From NCBI GenBank assembly GCA_963976865.1, contig CAXBLY010000010.1, positions 1-64,000 of the forward strand: a DNA stretch of 64,000 nucleotides. Direction: 5' to 3'. This DNA comes from UBA1858 sp963976865 (GTDB lineage: Bacteria; Pseudomonadota; Gammaproteobacteria; UBA4575). The translations under genes and the position numbers were made by a program. This document shows positions 55,965 through 64,000 of the stretch, one piece after another. Below the pieces are notes generated by a model. It had not been told where the DNA came from and ran no database searches. It was given only the letters and a program-made list of their open reading frames with translations. Position 1 is the first letter of the stretch; each line of letters begins with the position of its first letter.

Positions 55965-56387
55965 ATGTTTAATAAAATTTTGAAAAGACTAGGTAAACAT
56001 TTTCAGGTAAGAAGATATGCTTACGAGTTTCCGTATTATATTGCAAGAGAATACTCTGCAAAAGAAAAGTACTCTGTTTCTGAGATAGAAAGCATAATAA
56101 CTAAATATAATTTTTCTGGTGAGTTTAATTATTACGGTCATGCTCTTTTCATTACGGAAGATGAATATAATAACTTATTTATCCATGCTGATAGTGTGGA
56201 AAGTTATGACGTATGTAGAAGGAAAGTATCTAAAATACTAAAAATAAATAAAAGAAGCTTTGGCTTCCATGAATTAATTACTCGTTCTCGATACCCAGGT
56301 GCCATTACGATTACTAAAGACGATGAAGGCAACTTTGTTTATAGCATAGCCGATTTTTTAGACTCATCAGCCATGGGTGGACACTAA
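55965..56387 (+). CDS. Hypothetical protein, DUF6559-like, 140 aa
   Basis: The N-terminal pattern (a basic helix, then FPYYIAREYSAKEKYSVSEIESII) resembles DUF6559, a small cytoplasmic family of unknown function; this call is tentative. The middle (HALFITEDEYNNLFIHADS) and the C-terminal beta-rich part (GAITITKDDEGNFVYSIADF) are soluble. AT-rich, in line with the neighbouring cassette-like genes. Third gene of that array, followed by copy C of the dyad 16 bases after its stop. Confidence 0.55.
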   Translation: MFNKILKRLGKHFQVRRYAYEFPYYIAREYSAKEKYSVSEIESIITKYNFSGEFNYYGHALFITEDEYNNLFIHADSVESYDVCRRKVSKILKINKRSFGFHELITRSRYPGAITITKDDEGNFVYSIADFLDSSAMGGH

Positions 56388-56402
56388 ATTCCTTTTTGAT
56401 CA

Positions 56403-56434
56403 AATGACCGCTATTGCGCCGAAAGCAGACATTG
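56403..56434 (+). repeat. Dyad repeat, copy C
   Basis: Its ends AATGACCGCT and AGCAGACATT are complementary at 8 of 10 positions around an 11-base centre, giving an imperfect hairpin. Best-preserved copy of the three. Confidence 0.7.
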
Positions 56435-56549
56435 GATTATCTAATATATTTAATTGCTATTAAGTAAATTCAATTATTCATAGAGCAGGTCTTTATTAGA
56501 CGTTTTGTGGTTAAATAACTGAAAGTATTGGAATTAGGTGCAGTCCTTA

Positions 56550-56593
56550 AATCAGTCGGTCGGGGGATCGGCTCCTCTCGCTGGCTCCATAAA
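56550..56593 (+). repeat. Right attachment repeat, diverged copy of tRNA-Thr 3' end
   Basis: Identical to 48953-48996 at 40 of 44 positions; the four differences include one in the acceptor stem that would spoil pairing, so this is not a functional tRNA. It marks the right end of the island. Confidence 0.82.
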
Positions 56594-56919
56594 ATCTATT
56601 ATTTACTCATTTTCATGAGTACTACTGTTTAACCTAAGTGGTAGATGTCTGATATTTTCCTATATGACCGTCTAATTATTCTGATTGGAGAATAATATAA
56701 GCAATCAACTATGGTGGGATTGTTCCAAAGGGGACTGTTACTATGCGTATTTGGTACTTTTAATAAACTTGCTACAAACAAATTAGCATTTGAACGGACC
56801 ATATATTTATTTGGTGCGTATGATTTTTAGTCTAATTTGTGATATTCAGGGTTTAAGTCGATTATTTCCGGATTACTTGAATCTAAGACTAAAATCAGGA
56901 AAGAGAGATATTTAGAGAC
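56594..56919. other. Intergenic region to the right of the island
   Basis: About 325 bases without a credible gene. AT-rich, with no terminator or repeat recognised. It presumably contains the promoter of the permease gene. Confidence 0.5.
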
Positions 56920-58893
56920 ATGGAAAATCAAGTCGTTCCCCAAAGTACGCGCAGCAAAATAAAAAAACGCCTGGCATCTTTAGCAATTTTCATCATGCTT
57001 GGTGCATTCCTGGCTTATGAAGAACCCACGATAGAAATAGCCTGGGTGACAGCCATCCTGCTATTAACAATTTATTTATTTGCTTTTGAAATTGTTGATG
57101 TTGATGTCGCTGCTATCTCTATTATGGTTGTACTGGGGTTAACAAGCTTATTCGCTCCAGTAATGGGTTTAAGTGAGGGACTCGTCGATCCGGCCCACCT
57201 GTTTGATGGGTTTTCAAGTAATGCTGTCATCTCGATCGTTGCGGTGATGATTATTGGTGCCGGCCTGGATAAAACAGGAATTATGAGCAAGGTGGCTGCG
57301 TATATTCTTAAGGTGGGTGGTACTTCGGAAAAAAGAATAATCCCCATTATCTCAGGCACAGTTGGCGTGATTTCTTCATTTATGCAGAATGTTGGTGCGG
57401 CCGCATTATTTCTTCCTGTTGTTTCACGCATATCATCACGAACTAAACTGCCGATGTCCCGATTGCTTATGCCAATGGGTTTTTGCGCAATATTGGGTGG
57501 AACCATCACGATGGTAGGGTCATCGCCATTAATATTGCTAAACGATCTTATTCAAACTTCAAATGCTACTTTAGCGCCTGAACAAAAAATGGAAACCTGG
57601 GGTTTGTTTTCTGTGACGCCAATTGGAATCGCATTAATCGTGACAGGTATTTTATATTTTGTCGTGTTTGGTAAACATGTATTACCCGCTCATAAATCCA
57701 AAAGTGAAACTGCAGATGAAAATTCCGAGAGCTATTTTAAAGATGTTTATGGTGTTAACTATAATATTTATGAATTAGCCATTCCAACTGGAAGCGATAT
57801 TATTGGAATGAAACTTGATGAATTTGAAGATAAATATCAAGTCAGGGTTATAGCAACAAAAGCACCGAATGATTCAACAAGAATAGGGCGTGGTGCGCTA
57901 GATCGAGATACAGGTTTATATGCAAGAATGGTTCTGGGAGTTGTTGCAGAACCTGAAAACCTGGAAAAATTTGTGCAGACATTTGGTTTGCGTCGCCGAT
58001 CATTCTTGATTAGTTTTGCAGAAGAACTTGCAAATACAAAAGCCGGTTTTGCAGAAATAGTTATACCTCCCCGATCAAAATTTATTGGTAAAAGTGCGCG
58101 TGATATCTGGTTGCGTAAAACGTATGGGGTATCAATGATTGCCTTGCATCGAGATGGAAATACTATTCGTGAAGTAGAGGATGTGCGCGGCGTACCATTT
58201 CATTCGGGAGATACGCTGGTAGTTTTTACCCCCTGGGATGTATTGGTAAGACTTGAGAAAGATAAGAACTTTCTGGTGGTCACCAGTGATTTTCCTCACG
58301 AAGAACTAAGACCGCATAAGGTATTGTGGGCAAGTTTTTTCTTTATCGTGGCACTATCCCTGATCTTGTTTACCGACGTGAGACTGTCAATTGCGCTACT
58401 GACCGGTGCGACTGGTATGATTTTATCCGGCGTATTAAATGTTAATGAAGCTTATGAAGCCATTTCATGGAAAACAGTTTTTCTATTGGCAAGCCTGATT
58501 CCATTAGGCATGGCGGTTGAGCAGACAGGCACAGCCAAATGGATTGCTGACCAAACACTTCTGGTTATTGGTGATATGCCTATATGGGTGATTCAATCAG
58601 CGATGGCTGTACTGGCGACTTTTTTTACACTGGTTATGTCAAATGTAGGAGCTACTGTTTTGTTGGTGCCGCTGGCAATCAATATAGCAATTGGAGTGGG
58701 TGCTGATCCTGCACTGTTTGCACTTACAATCGCTATTGCTACATCTAACTCTTTTTTGATTCCTACACACCAGGTAAATGCTCTGATTATGGGGCCTGGA
58801 GGTTATAGAGTTCCAGATTTTATGCGGGCTGGCGGGATTATGACGTTATTGTTTTTAATCGTATCTGTAAGCATGTTAAATCTGGTGTATTGA
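56920..58893 (+). CDS. SLC13 family permease with two RCK-C domains, 657 aa
   Basis: A membrane permease of the SLC13/CitM-like superfamily, with helices in the N-terminal third (about 15-260) and the last third (about 465-655). Between them lie two TrkA-C (RCK-C) regulatory domains (about 275-360 and 365-450; IPTGSDIIGMKLDEFEDKYQ and IPPRSKFIGKSARDIWLRK). This layout is common in sulfate, thiosulfate and dicarboxylate transporters; the substrate cannot be read. A sulfur-compound substrate would fit the rest of the window but is only a guess. Confidence 0.9.
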   Translation: MENQVVPQSTRSKIKKRLASLAIFIMLGAFLAYEEPTIEIAWVTAILLLTIYLFAFEIVDVDVAAISIMVVLGLTSLFAPVMGLSEGLVDPAHLFDGFSSNAVISIVAVMIIGAGLDKTGIMSKVAAYILKVGGTSEKRIIPIISGTVGVISSFMQNVGAAALFLPVVSRISSRTKLPMSRLLMPMGFCAILGGTITMVGSSPLILLNDLIQTSNATLAPEQKMETWGLFSVTPIGIALIVTGILYFVVFGKHVLPAHKSKSETADENSESYFKDVYGVNYNIYELAIPTGSDIIGMKLDEFEDKYQVRVIATKAPNDSTRIGRGALDRDTGLYARMVLGVVAEPENLEKFVQTFGLRRRSFLISFAEELANTKAGFAEIVIPPRSKFIGKSARDIWLRKTYGVSMIALHRDGNTIREVEDVRGVPFHSGDTLVVFTPWDVLVRLEKDKNFLVVTSDFPHEELRPHKVLWASFFFIVALSLILFTDVRLSIALLTGATGMILSGVLNVNEAYEAISWKTVFLLASLIPLGMAVEQTGTAKWIADQTLLVIGDMPIWVIQSAMAVLATFFTLVMSNVGATVLLVPLAINIAIGVGADPALFALTIAIATSNSFLIPTHQVNALIMGPGGYRVPDFMRAGGIMTLLFLIVSVSMLNLVY

Positions 58894-59067
58894 TTTAATC
58901 CGATTTTAATCAAAGCAGAAACAGCTCTGCATTAACGCCTTCTGCCATTGCATGTGGTTCTGATAAGTATTTGCTATGGCAAATATTAATTTTTACAATA
59001 AGCGCTAATGTCTAAAAGGGATTACATTTTCATTATCGAGAATGAAATAAAAAGTGGGGGTGACTTT

Positions 59068-59436
59068 ATGTATTTACCACAAATGCAAAAAGCTAATATC
59101 GATAATGCTAAACCTGACGTGCATGGCAAAATTTCCAAGCAAATTGTTGAACTTGATGCTGTTACGGCCGTTAAGGTGACTTTCAACCCTGGTGCAAAAT
59201 GGTCTTCTGACTTAAAGGAATATGCAGGGACAGATAGTTGTTTGCTGCCACATGTTGCCTATGTGATTAATGGGTCTATACATATAGTCATGGATGATGG
59301 TTCGGAAGAGACATTTAGTAAAGGAGACATAATGATGTTGCCTCCTGGACATGATGCATGGACGGTTGGAGATGAACCATGTGAATTTATTCAATTCACA
59401 CAAGGGGACAATTATTATTCTGACCATACACATTAA
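59068..59436 (+). CDS. Cupin domain protein, 122 aa
   Basis: A small single-cupin protein. Beta-strand motifs are PHVAYVINGSIHIVMDDGSEETFSKGDIMMLPPGHDAW, with putative metal-binding His residues. ATG 59068 is chosen because GGGGGTG lies seven bases upstream; an in-frame ATG 20 codons earlier (59008) has no such site and a less cupin-like extension. Cytoplasmic. Function unknown. Confidence 0.82.
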   Translation: MYLPQMQKANIDNAKPDVHGKISKQIVELDAVTAVKVTFNPGAKWSSDLKEYAGTDSCLLPHVAYVINGSIHIVMDDGSEETFSKGDIMMLPPGHDAWTVGDEPCEFIQFTQGDNYYSDHTH

Positions 59437-59494
59437 ATGAGAAATCTATCCATGCCTGTCAATGGGTGGGGATGTGGAGTTACTGGATTAATTA

Positions 59495-59516
59495 ATGTTT
59501 ATCGTGCGATAAACAT
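59495..59516. promoter_or_regulatory. Perfect 22-base dyad, candidate operator
   Basis: Two 10-base arms (ATGTTTATCG and CGATAAACAT) flank a TG centre. The near-zero loop argues against a terminator hairpin and for a dimeric repressor site. It lies 133 bases upstream of the BLUF gene and after the cupin gene. The cognate regulator is unknown. Confidence 0.5.
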
Positions 59517-59648
59517 ATAGTGTTCTTTTTACGTTGAAAGTGTGTCAAAGAGAACGCGCGAATATTGGTCGAGATTTGAATTAAAATCATTTAACATAAG
59601 AAAAATAGATTATTATCTGTTTCAGCACTCTAAATTAAAGCGAAAAAG

Positions 59649-60086
59649 ATGACTCCTTGTAGACTAATATATCGAAGTATCGCTAATCCCAGCACGCTTG
59701 ATGAAAAGTCTCTGGTCAATCTGGAAAATCAGTCAGCAAATCATAATCGTAGACTGGGAATATGTGGATTGCTTCTTTTATCAGGAGATCGATTCCTTCA
59801 GGTTTTAGAAGGCACTTCTAAATTTGTTAATCAAGTGTACGGTAAAATAATTCAGGATGTGCGACATCACGATGTAAACTTGTTGAGCTATGAAGAAATA
59901 GTAAAACCAGAGTTTATTGAATGGGATATGAAACTAGTTGACCTGGGGACTCTGGACGCGCAGGTACAAAAACTGTTTCGAGAAAAGTATCCGGTAAATA
60001 ACAACCTGTTTTTATTTAATGATGACGCATTCCTGATGACTTCACTTCTGGTAGATATGCGGCATGCTCAAAGTAAGGCGAAATGA
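59649..60086 (+). CDS. BLUF domain blue-light sensor, 145 aa
   Basis: A short stand-alone BLUF photoreceptor binding FAD. The key residues are present: Tyr8 (LIYRS), Asn31 and Asn33 near the flavin (SANHNRRLGICG) and Gln51 (RFLQVLEG). The N-terminal ferredoxin-like fold is complete; the C-terminal part is short and helical, with no added effector domain. It probably acts by protein-protein contact. A 22-base dyad lies upstream, and a hairpin follows its stop codon. Confidence 0.88.
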   Translation: MTPCRLIYRSIANPSTLDEKSLVNLENQSANHNRRLGICGLLLLSGDRFLQVLEGTSKFVNQVYGKIIQDVRHHDVNLLSYEEIVKPEFIEWDMKLVDLGTLDAQVQKLFREKYPVNNNLFLFNDDAFLMTSLLVDMRHAQSKAK

Positions 60087-60112
60087 CTGCTAGCGATACA
60101 TAGCGGTCATTT
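60081..60112. repeat. Hairpin after the BLUF gene sharing the dyad arm
   Basis: AAATGACTGCTA (60081-60092) and TAGCGGTCATTT (60101-60112) pair with one mismatch around an eight-base loop. The right arm is the reverse complement of the left arm of dyad copies B and C in the island. It overlaps the BLUF stop codon. A weak T-rich stretch follows, so it could also act as a terminator. Confidence 0.5.
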
Positions 60113-60159
60113 GATATGTCTGTTTTATCCTGTAACAAATCTGTTTTTAGGCCCAATTG

Positions 60160-60477
60160 TTAAGCGATAAGTAATTCTTCACATTTTTCACGAAATTGAT
60201 CGCGTAATAATATTAATGCGGGTGTCACTTGCTTTCTAATTGGACAGATCATCCAGAGATTTGATGAAGGTGTGAGATAATCCTTTAGTAGCTAAGTTAC
60301 TTTGCCCGTCTTTATTTCTTCGGTCATATCTATTTTAGAGTCACAATCATTGCAAATTCGCTTACCTTCCGCAGTGATGCCTGGTTTCCGACTGGACCGA
60401 ACGAACAGTTGCTTATCGAGCTGATCTTCCAAACGTTCAATTTTATTATCAAAAATAATTTGATTGTATTTATGCAA
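60160..60477 (-). pseudogene. Decayed LysR family regulator
   Basis: Leftward, a LysR helix-turn-helix segment can be read (KIERLEDQLDKQLFVRSSRK, then GITAEGKRI), but about 30 N-terminal residues are missing. After KTGKVT an in-frame TAG occurs, and the same frame continues with LLKDYLTPSSNLWMICPIR and LLRDQFREKCEELLIA before its stop at 60160-60162. This second part is a typical LysR C-terminus. Most of the effector domain is therefore deleted, and TAG may be a mutated CAG (Gln). It lies beside and divergent to the enoyl-CoA hydratase operon and was probably its regulator. Confidence 0.75.
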
Positions 60478-60540
60478 ATACCATCTTTTTAGTTAATAAC
60501 GAAGTGTGCAAAATACCTCCATCAATTTCAGGAGGCTGCT

Positions 60541-61389
60541 ATGAATAATCAAAACTACATAACATTTAATACAACTCAATCTAACGGAATTCTCACGGTT
60601 ACGTTTGATTATCCGCCAGTGAATATTCAAGGCATTCCCATGTTGGACGACTTGAATATTCTGGCCGAAAAATTAGAAGACGACCGAAGTGTCAAAGTAG
60701 TTGTATTTCAATCAGCAAACCCGGAAATTTTTGTTGCGCATGCGGATACCAGCTTTTTAAAAGATATGTCGACTGAAGCAGTATCCAGGGATGACACTGA
60801 ACTTTTGTACTTGCAAAAGGTGCTTCAAAGAATAAGCGCATTACCGCAAGCAACCATAGCGAAGATTGAAGGATTTGCACGAGGTGGTGGTCACGAGTTT
60901 GCGCTTGCTTGCGATATGCGATTTGCAGCACGAGGCAAAGCACGATTTATGCAAATGGAAGTAGGTATGGGTATTCTCCCTTGTGGTGGCGGTGCATCTC
61001 GCATGGCGCGCCAAGTGGGTCTTGGTCGTGCGCTTGAAATTGTCTTGGGTGCACGTGACTGGGATGCCGATGAAGCTGAGCGTATTGGAACAGTAAATCG
61101 AGCATTAAATGCCGATGAAATTGGTCCTTACGTGGATGCGCTAGCAAAACGTATTGCACTTTGGCCGGCTGAATCAATCAATGCTGCAAAGCAGGCTGTT
61201 TATGAATCGATAGATCTGCCAATTGAACAGGCATTAAAGTCAGAAGCTTACTGGTTATATCAGGCCACCAGTCAAACACCTGCAATAAAACGATTTAAAT
61301 GGGCGGATGAACAGGGAGCACAATTTGATATGGATAACCAGCGACGCTGGGAAAACATGCTCGTCGATATCCAGGATATAAATGAATAA
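60541..61389 (+). CDS. Enoyl-CoA hydratase/isomerase family protein, 282 aa
   Basis: A crotonase-fold enzyme. The oxyanion-hole segment is KIEGFARGGGHEFALACDM, with VGMGILPCGGG as the second conserved block. The N-terminus reads LTVTFDYPPVNIQGIPML, typical of the family. It begins a three-gene operon with the LLM oxidoreductase and SDR genes; AGGAGG lies just before the ATG. Exact substrate unknown. The Glu residues expected of a true hydratase cannot all be confirmed by eye. Confidence 0.9.
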   Translation: MNNQNYITFNTTQSNGILTVTFDYPPVNIQGIPMLDDLNILAEKLEDDRSVKVVVFQSANPEIFVAHADTSFLKDMSTEAVSRDDTELLYLQKVLQRISALPQATIAKIEGFARGGGHEFALACDMRFAARGKARFMQMEVGMGILPCGGGASRMARQVGLGRALEIVLGARDWDADEAERIGTVNRALNADEIGPYVDALAKRIALWPAESINAAKQAVYESIDLPIEQALKSEAYWLYQATSQTPAIKRFKWADEQGAQFDMDNQRRWENMLVDIQDINE

Positions 61390-61423
61390 AACAGAGTAGC
61401 GAATTTAAAGTTGGAGCATTGAG

Positions 61424-62422
61424 ATGGAAAATATAGAACACAAGAGCCTATACAAAGAAATTCCTTTTAATCAGCAGCAATTTCAACGGTTGAACAAAGG
61501 ATATAATTCTGTATTCAAGTTTGGTCGAATGAGTGTTGGCCTGGTCACACCTGTTGAAGATTACATCTCAAGCTCCGTGCCTACTATGCGAGATCATATT
61601 GCACGTGCACAGTTAGCTGAAGAATTAGGTTTCTCATCTATTTGGCTTCGAGATGTCCCTTTTAATGTGCCATCGTTTGGTGATGCAGGGCAATTATTTG
61701 ATCCATTTGTATATTTGGGATTTTTAGCAGCACAAACAAAAACCATTTCACTTGGCGTTGCAAGTATAGTCTTGCCTTTACGTCATCCTGCACATGTCGC
61801 TAAAGCAGCAGCGAGTGTTGATGTGTTATCGAATGGTCGATTAATTCTCGGAGTAGCCTCTGGTGATCGTCCGCAAGAGTATCCTGCGATGAATATTAAT
61901 TTTGAAGATCGTGGAAAACTCTTTAGACACAGTTTTGACTACATACGGCAAATGCACACAAGTGATCCTGTATTAAATAATGTATTCGGTGATTTTATGG
62001 GTGACATTGACATGTTGCCAAAGCCTACTTCAAAGAAACTTCCTTTATTAATTACAGGTAGCAGCCAGCAAAGCTCGGAGTGGATCGCTGGAAATGGTGA
62101 TGGATGGATGCTTTATCCTCGTGAATCTAAAATTCAAGCTCGCATTATTCAGGAATGGAACGAACAAGTGAAGGTGCTAGAAAGAGCACCTCAACCTGTT
62201 ATGCAACCTTTGTATTTTGATTTAAGGGAATCATCAGTTGGTAAGCCACAACCGATACATCTGGGTTTTCGTTCCGGGGTGGGTTATTTAATTGACTACT
62301 TAAAATCACTTGAAGCAATTGGCGTGAACCATGTTGCGCTAAATTTAAGATATAACCAGTCAAATATTGACAAGACACTTACAACATTAGCTGAAAAAGT
62401 GCTGATTGAGTTTAAATCATGA
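61424..62422 (+). CDS. LLM class flavin-dependent oxidoreductase (BA3436-type), 332 aa
   Basis: A luciferase-like TIM-barrel flavoenzyme. Signature segments are WLRDVPFNVPSFGDAGQLFDPF, LGVASIVLPLRHPAHVAKAAASVDVLSNGRL and ASGDRPQEYP, which match the BA3436-type luciferase-like group as I remember it. The length is normal. It uses reduced FMN or F420-like cofactors; the substrate is unknown. It overlaps the SDR gene by four bases (ATGA), so the three genes form an operon. Confidence 0.88.
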   Translation: MENIEHKSLYKEIPFNQQQFQRLNKGYNSVFKFGRMSVGLVTPVEDYISSSVPTMRDHIARAQLAEELGFSSIWLRDVPFNVPSFGDAGQLFDPFVYLGFLAAQTKTISLGVASIVLPLRHPAHVAKAAASVDVLSNGRLILGVASGDRPQEYPAMNINFEDRGKLFRHSFDYIRQMHTSDPVLNNVFGDFMGDIDMLPKPTSKKLPLLITGSSQQSSEWIAGNGDGWMLYPRESKIQARIIQEWNEQVKVLERAPQPVMQPLYFDLRESSVGKPQPIHLGFRSGVGYLIDYLKSLEAIGVNHVALNLRYNQSNIDKTLTTLAEKVLIEFKS

Positions 62423-63225
62423 AAAAGACAATTTTAATTACAGGGGCTACAGATGGTATCGGGCTGGCAACGGCAACAAAACTGGTTGAGTTGGGTCATC
62501 ATGTGTTATTGCATGGGCGCAATAAAGCTAAACTGGAAGACACCAGGAAGAAATTATTTGCACTAAATAGCAATGCGCATATTGAAGTGTATGTGGCCGA
62601 CTTATCTGTATTGAAGGAAGTTAAATCGTTAGCTGTAGAGGTAAGTAAAAATAACAAACAACTCGATGTGTTGGTCAATAATGCAGGTGTGTATGTTGTC
62701 AATGAAAAAGTATCAGTAGATGGACTGGATACACGCTTTGTTGTGAATGCAATCGCACCATTCTTGCTCACAAAACTTTTAATGCCTTTGTTCGATAAAA
62801 CAGGTCGAATTATAAATTTATCATCAGCGGCGCAGGCGTCATTTAATCCAGGCGATTTAACTTCGACTAACAGGCAATCAGATGCTGTTGTGTATGCGCA
62901 AAGCAAATTAGCGCTTACCATGTGGTCTGCTGGTTTGGCGAAAAAACTAATGAATAAAGGGCCTGTGGTTATTGCAGTGAACCCTGGGTCAATGCTGGGT
63001 AGCAAGATGGTTAAGGAAGCTTACGGAGTGAGCGGAAAAGACATTCAAATCGGGGCTAACATTCTTTGTGAATTGGCTTTACATGATGAATATAAAAATG
63101 CTTCTGGCAAATATTTCGATAATGATTCAGGCCAGTTTACGAGCCCTCATCCTGATGCTGTTAATTCGTCAAAGAATCAACAGGTGATAAATGTCATTGA
63201 AGAAATACTGGATAACATTCAATGA
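62419..63225 (+). CDS. Short-chain dehydrogenase/reductase, 268 aa
   Basis: A classical SDR. The cofactor motif is TGATDGIG (8-15), NNAG is at 87-90, the active-site Ser is near 135-136 and the catalytic pair is Tyr159 and Lys163 (YAQSK). The Arg at position 34 in LLHGRNKAK suggests NADP preference. It is the last gene of the operon with the LLM oxidoreductase, overlapping it by four bases. Substrate unknown. Confidence 0.93.
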   Translation: MKKTILITGATDGIGLATATKLVELGHHVLLHGRNKAKLEDTRKKLFALNSNAHIEVYVADLSVLKEVKSLAVEVSKNNKQLDVLVNNAGVYVVNEKVSVDGLDTRFVVNAIAPFLLTKLLMPLFDKTGRIINLSSAAQASFNPGDLTSTNRQSDAVVYAQSKLALTMWSAGLAKKLMNKGPVVIAVNPGSMLGSKMVKEAYGVSGKDIQIGANILCELALHDEYKNASGKYFDNDSGQFTSPHPDAVNSSKNQQVINVIEEILDNIQ

Positions 63226-63271
63226 GCTTCCGTATTATGGCTTAATTTCTCCGCTTTCTGCGGGATATAAA

Positions 63272-63841
63272 TTATCTGCCTTTGTTTTCCTGTTCCTTCG
63301 TATTTTGTGGTTGAGTGTTCAGCGCTTTGCTAAGTTTATTTTCAATGTTTGCGGATTCTATGATTGCTATTTCTGCATTCACAAGAGCAGCCAGATTGTT
63401 CATGATCTCGATTTCATTCGAACCAAATTCTCTTGGCTTTTGGTCAATGACACATAATGTCCCAATTTGTTCACCGCTACCTGTGGTAATGGGCATGCCG
63501 CAGTAAAATCTAATGTGAGGTTCGTTAGTAACGAGAGGATTGTCTTTAAAGCGTATATCTTTTGTAGCATCCGTGATTATGAGTGCATCATTCTGAAGAA
63601 TGGCATGCCCGCAAAATGATATTTCTCTGGAGGTTTCGCAGGCATCAAGTCCCTGTTTTGATTTAAACCATTGTCTGTTTTCATCGACCAGGCTAATCAC
63701 AGCGATAGGGACATCGAGTAAAATTCGAGATAATTTGGTAATACGATCAAATCGGAATTCAGGCACTGTATCGAGTAGTCTTAAGCTGCGAAGCGCCTCT
63801 AATCTGCTTTTTTCGTTGACTGGTCGTCCTGGTTTTTGCAT
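63272..63841 (-). CDS. Stand-alone GAF domain protein, 189 aa
   Basis: A GAF domain covers about residues 25-165 (FDRITKLSRILLDVPIAVISLVDENRQWFKS, then ISFCGHAILQNDALIITDA, GTLCVIDQKPREF). Such an N-terminal GAF often heads GGDEF or kinase proteins, but here the protein ends after a short polar tail (NTQPQNTKEQENKGR) without an output domain. It may be a sensor subunit acting in trans or a truncated signalling protein. It is convergent with the SDR gene. Confidence 0.87.
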   Translation of the reverse strand: MQKPGRPVNEKSRLEALRSLRLLDTVPEFRFDRITKLSRILLDVPIAVISLVDENRQWFKSKQGLDACETSREISFCGHAILQNDALIITDATKDIRFKDNPLVTNEPHIRFYCGMPITTGSGEQIGTLCVIDQKPREFGSNEIEIMNNLAALVNAEIAIIESANIENKLSKALNTQPQNTKEQENKGR

Positions 63842-64000
63842 GGCTCAATTTTTTATTTTCATTGCAGCCATATAGATCGGCATATTTGCTGATTTCATGA
63901 GTTTTGAATGGGAATGAATAGATTATGCTTGATAATCAAGAGCATACGAATCAGACACGGATCACGATTACTTGGATGTGTATTTGATAAGTGCTAAAAC

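Noticed and set aside
55220..56434. Integron gene cassettes with attC sites
   Set aside because: The repeated dyads follow each small gene, but I see no GTTRRRY/RYYYAAC core pair at consistent positions and no integron integrase in the window.
56550..56593. A second tRNA-Thr gene
   Set aside because: Only the 3' half is present, and one mismatch spoils the acceptor pairing; it is better read as an attachment-site copy.

Overview
The window comes from a bacterial chromosome, most likely a gammaproteobacterium of moderate to low G+C. The evidence is Vibrio-type EF-G2, gltBD, glnS, SelU with Cys97, the birA-coaX-SPOR-tRNA-Thr order and DUF1134, DUF3465 and YpfJ proteins. A DsrE-TusA-SQR-like-DUF1641 operon suggests sulfur-oxidising metabolism, and a VPVPA C-terminal sorting tail implies an exosortase elsewhere in the genome. 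Most of the window looks like ordinary core chromosome.

Layout: 1-670 is the 3' end of an rRNA operon (23S end, 5S, terminator). 771-6247 holds a possible small gene, a protein with PEP carboxykinase-like motifs and a P-loop at its extreme C-terminus, a DUF5610 protein, two membrane proteins, a GFA protein and a 57-residue zinc-ribbon protein. 6514-12529 is gltBD. 12668-23357 is a run of short transcription units: BaiN-like flavoprotein, tautomerase, two exported thioredoxin-fold proteins, a glycosyltransferase, an FkbM-like methyltransferase, a beta-helix protein, a DNA glycosylase, YtoQ, SelU and a PBP4-like peptidase. 23575-36649 carries EF-G2, Uup, an HDOD protein, a VPLPA-CTERM protein, a YpfJ metallopeptidase, dodecin and HisI. 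36656-41290 holds a YceI-cytochrome b561-YceI operon and the sulfur-transfer operon. 41299-48835 holds glnS, AsmA, a lytic transglycosylase, birA, coaX and a SPOR protein.

48917-56593 is the main accessory region. A tRNA-Thr(UGU) gene is followed by a roughly 7.6 kb island ending in a diverged direct repeat of the tRNA 3' end (40 of 44 bases identical). It carries an OLD-family ATPase/TOPRIM nuclease overlapping a UvrD-like helicase, the architecture of the Gabija anti-phage system. It also holds a DUF5677-like protein, a truncated DUF3631 phage/plasmid protein, and three small AT-rich genes each followed by the same imperfect dyad of about 32 bp in a cassette-like array. No integrase is visible.

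56920-64000 carries an SLC13 permease, a cupin, a BLUF photoreceptor protein preceded by a 22-bp perfect dyad, a decayed LysR regulator, a three-gene operon (enoyl-CoA hydratase, LLM flavin oxidoreductase, SDR) and a GAF protein. All functions are read from recognisable motifs and remembered family patterns; no database search was run.
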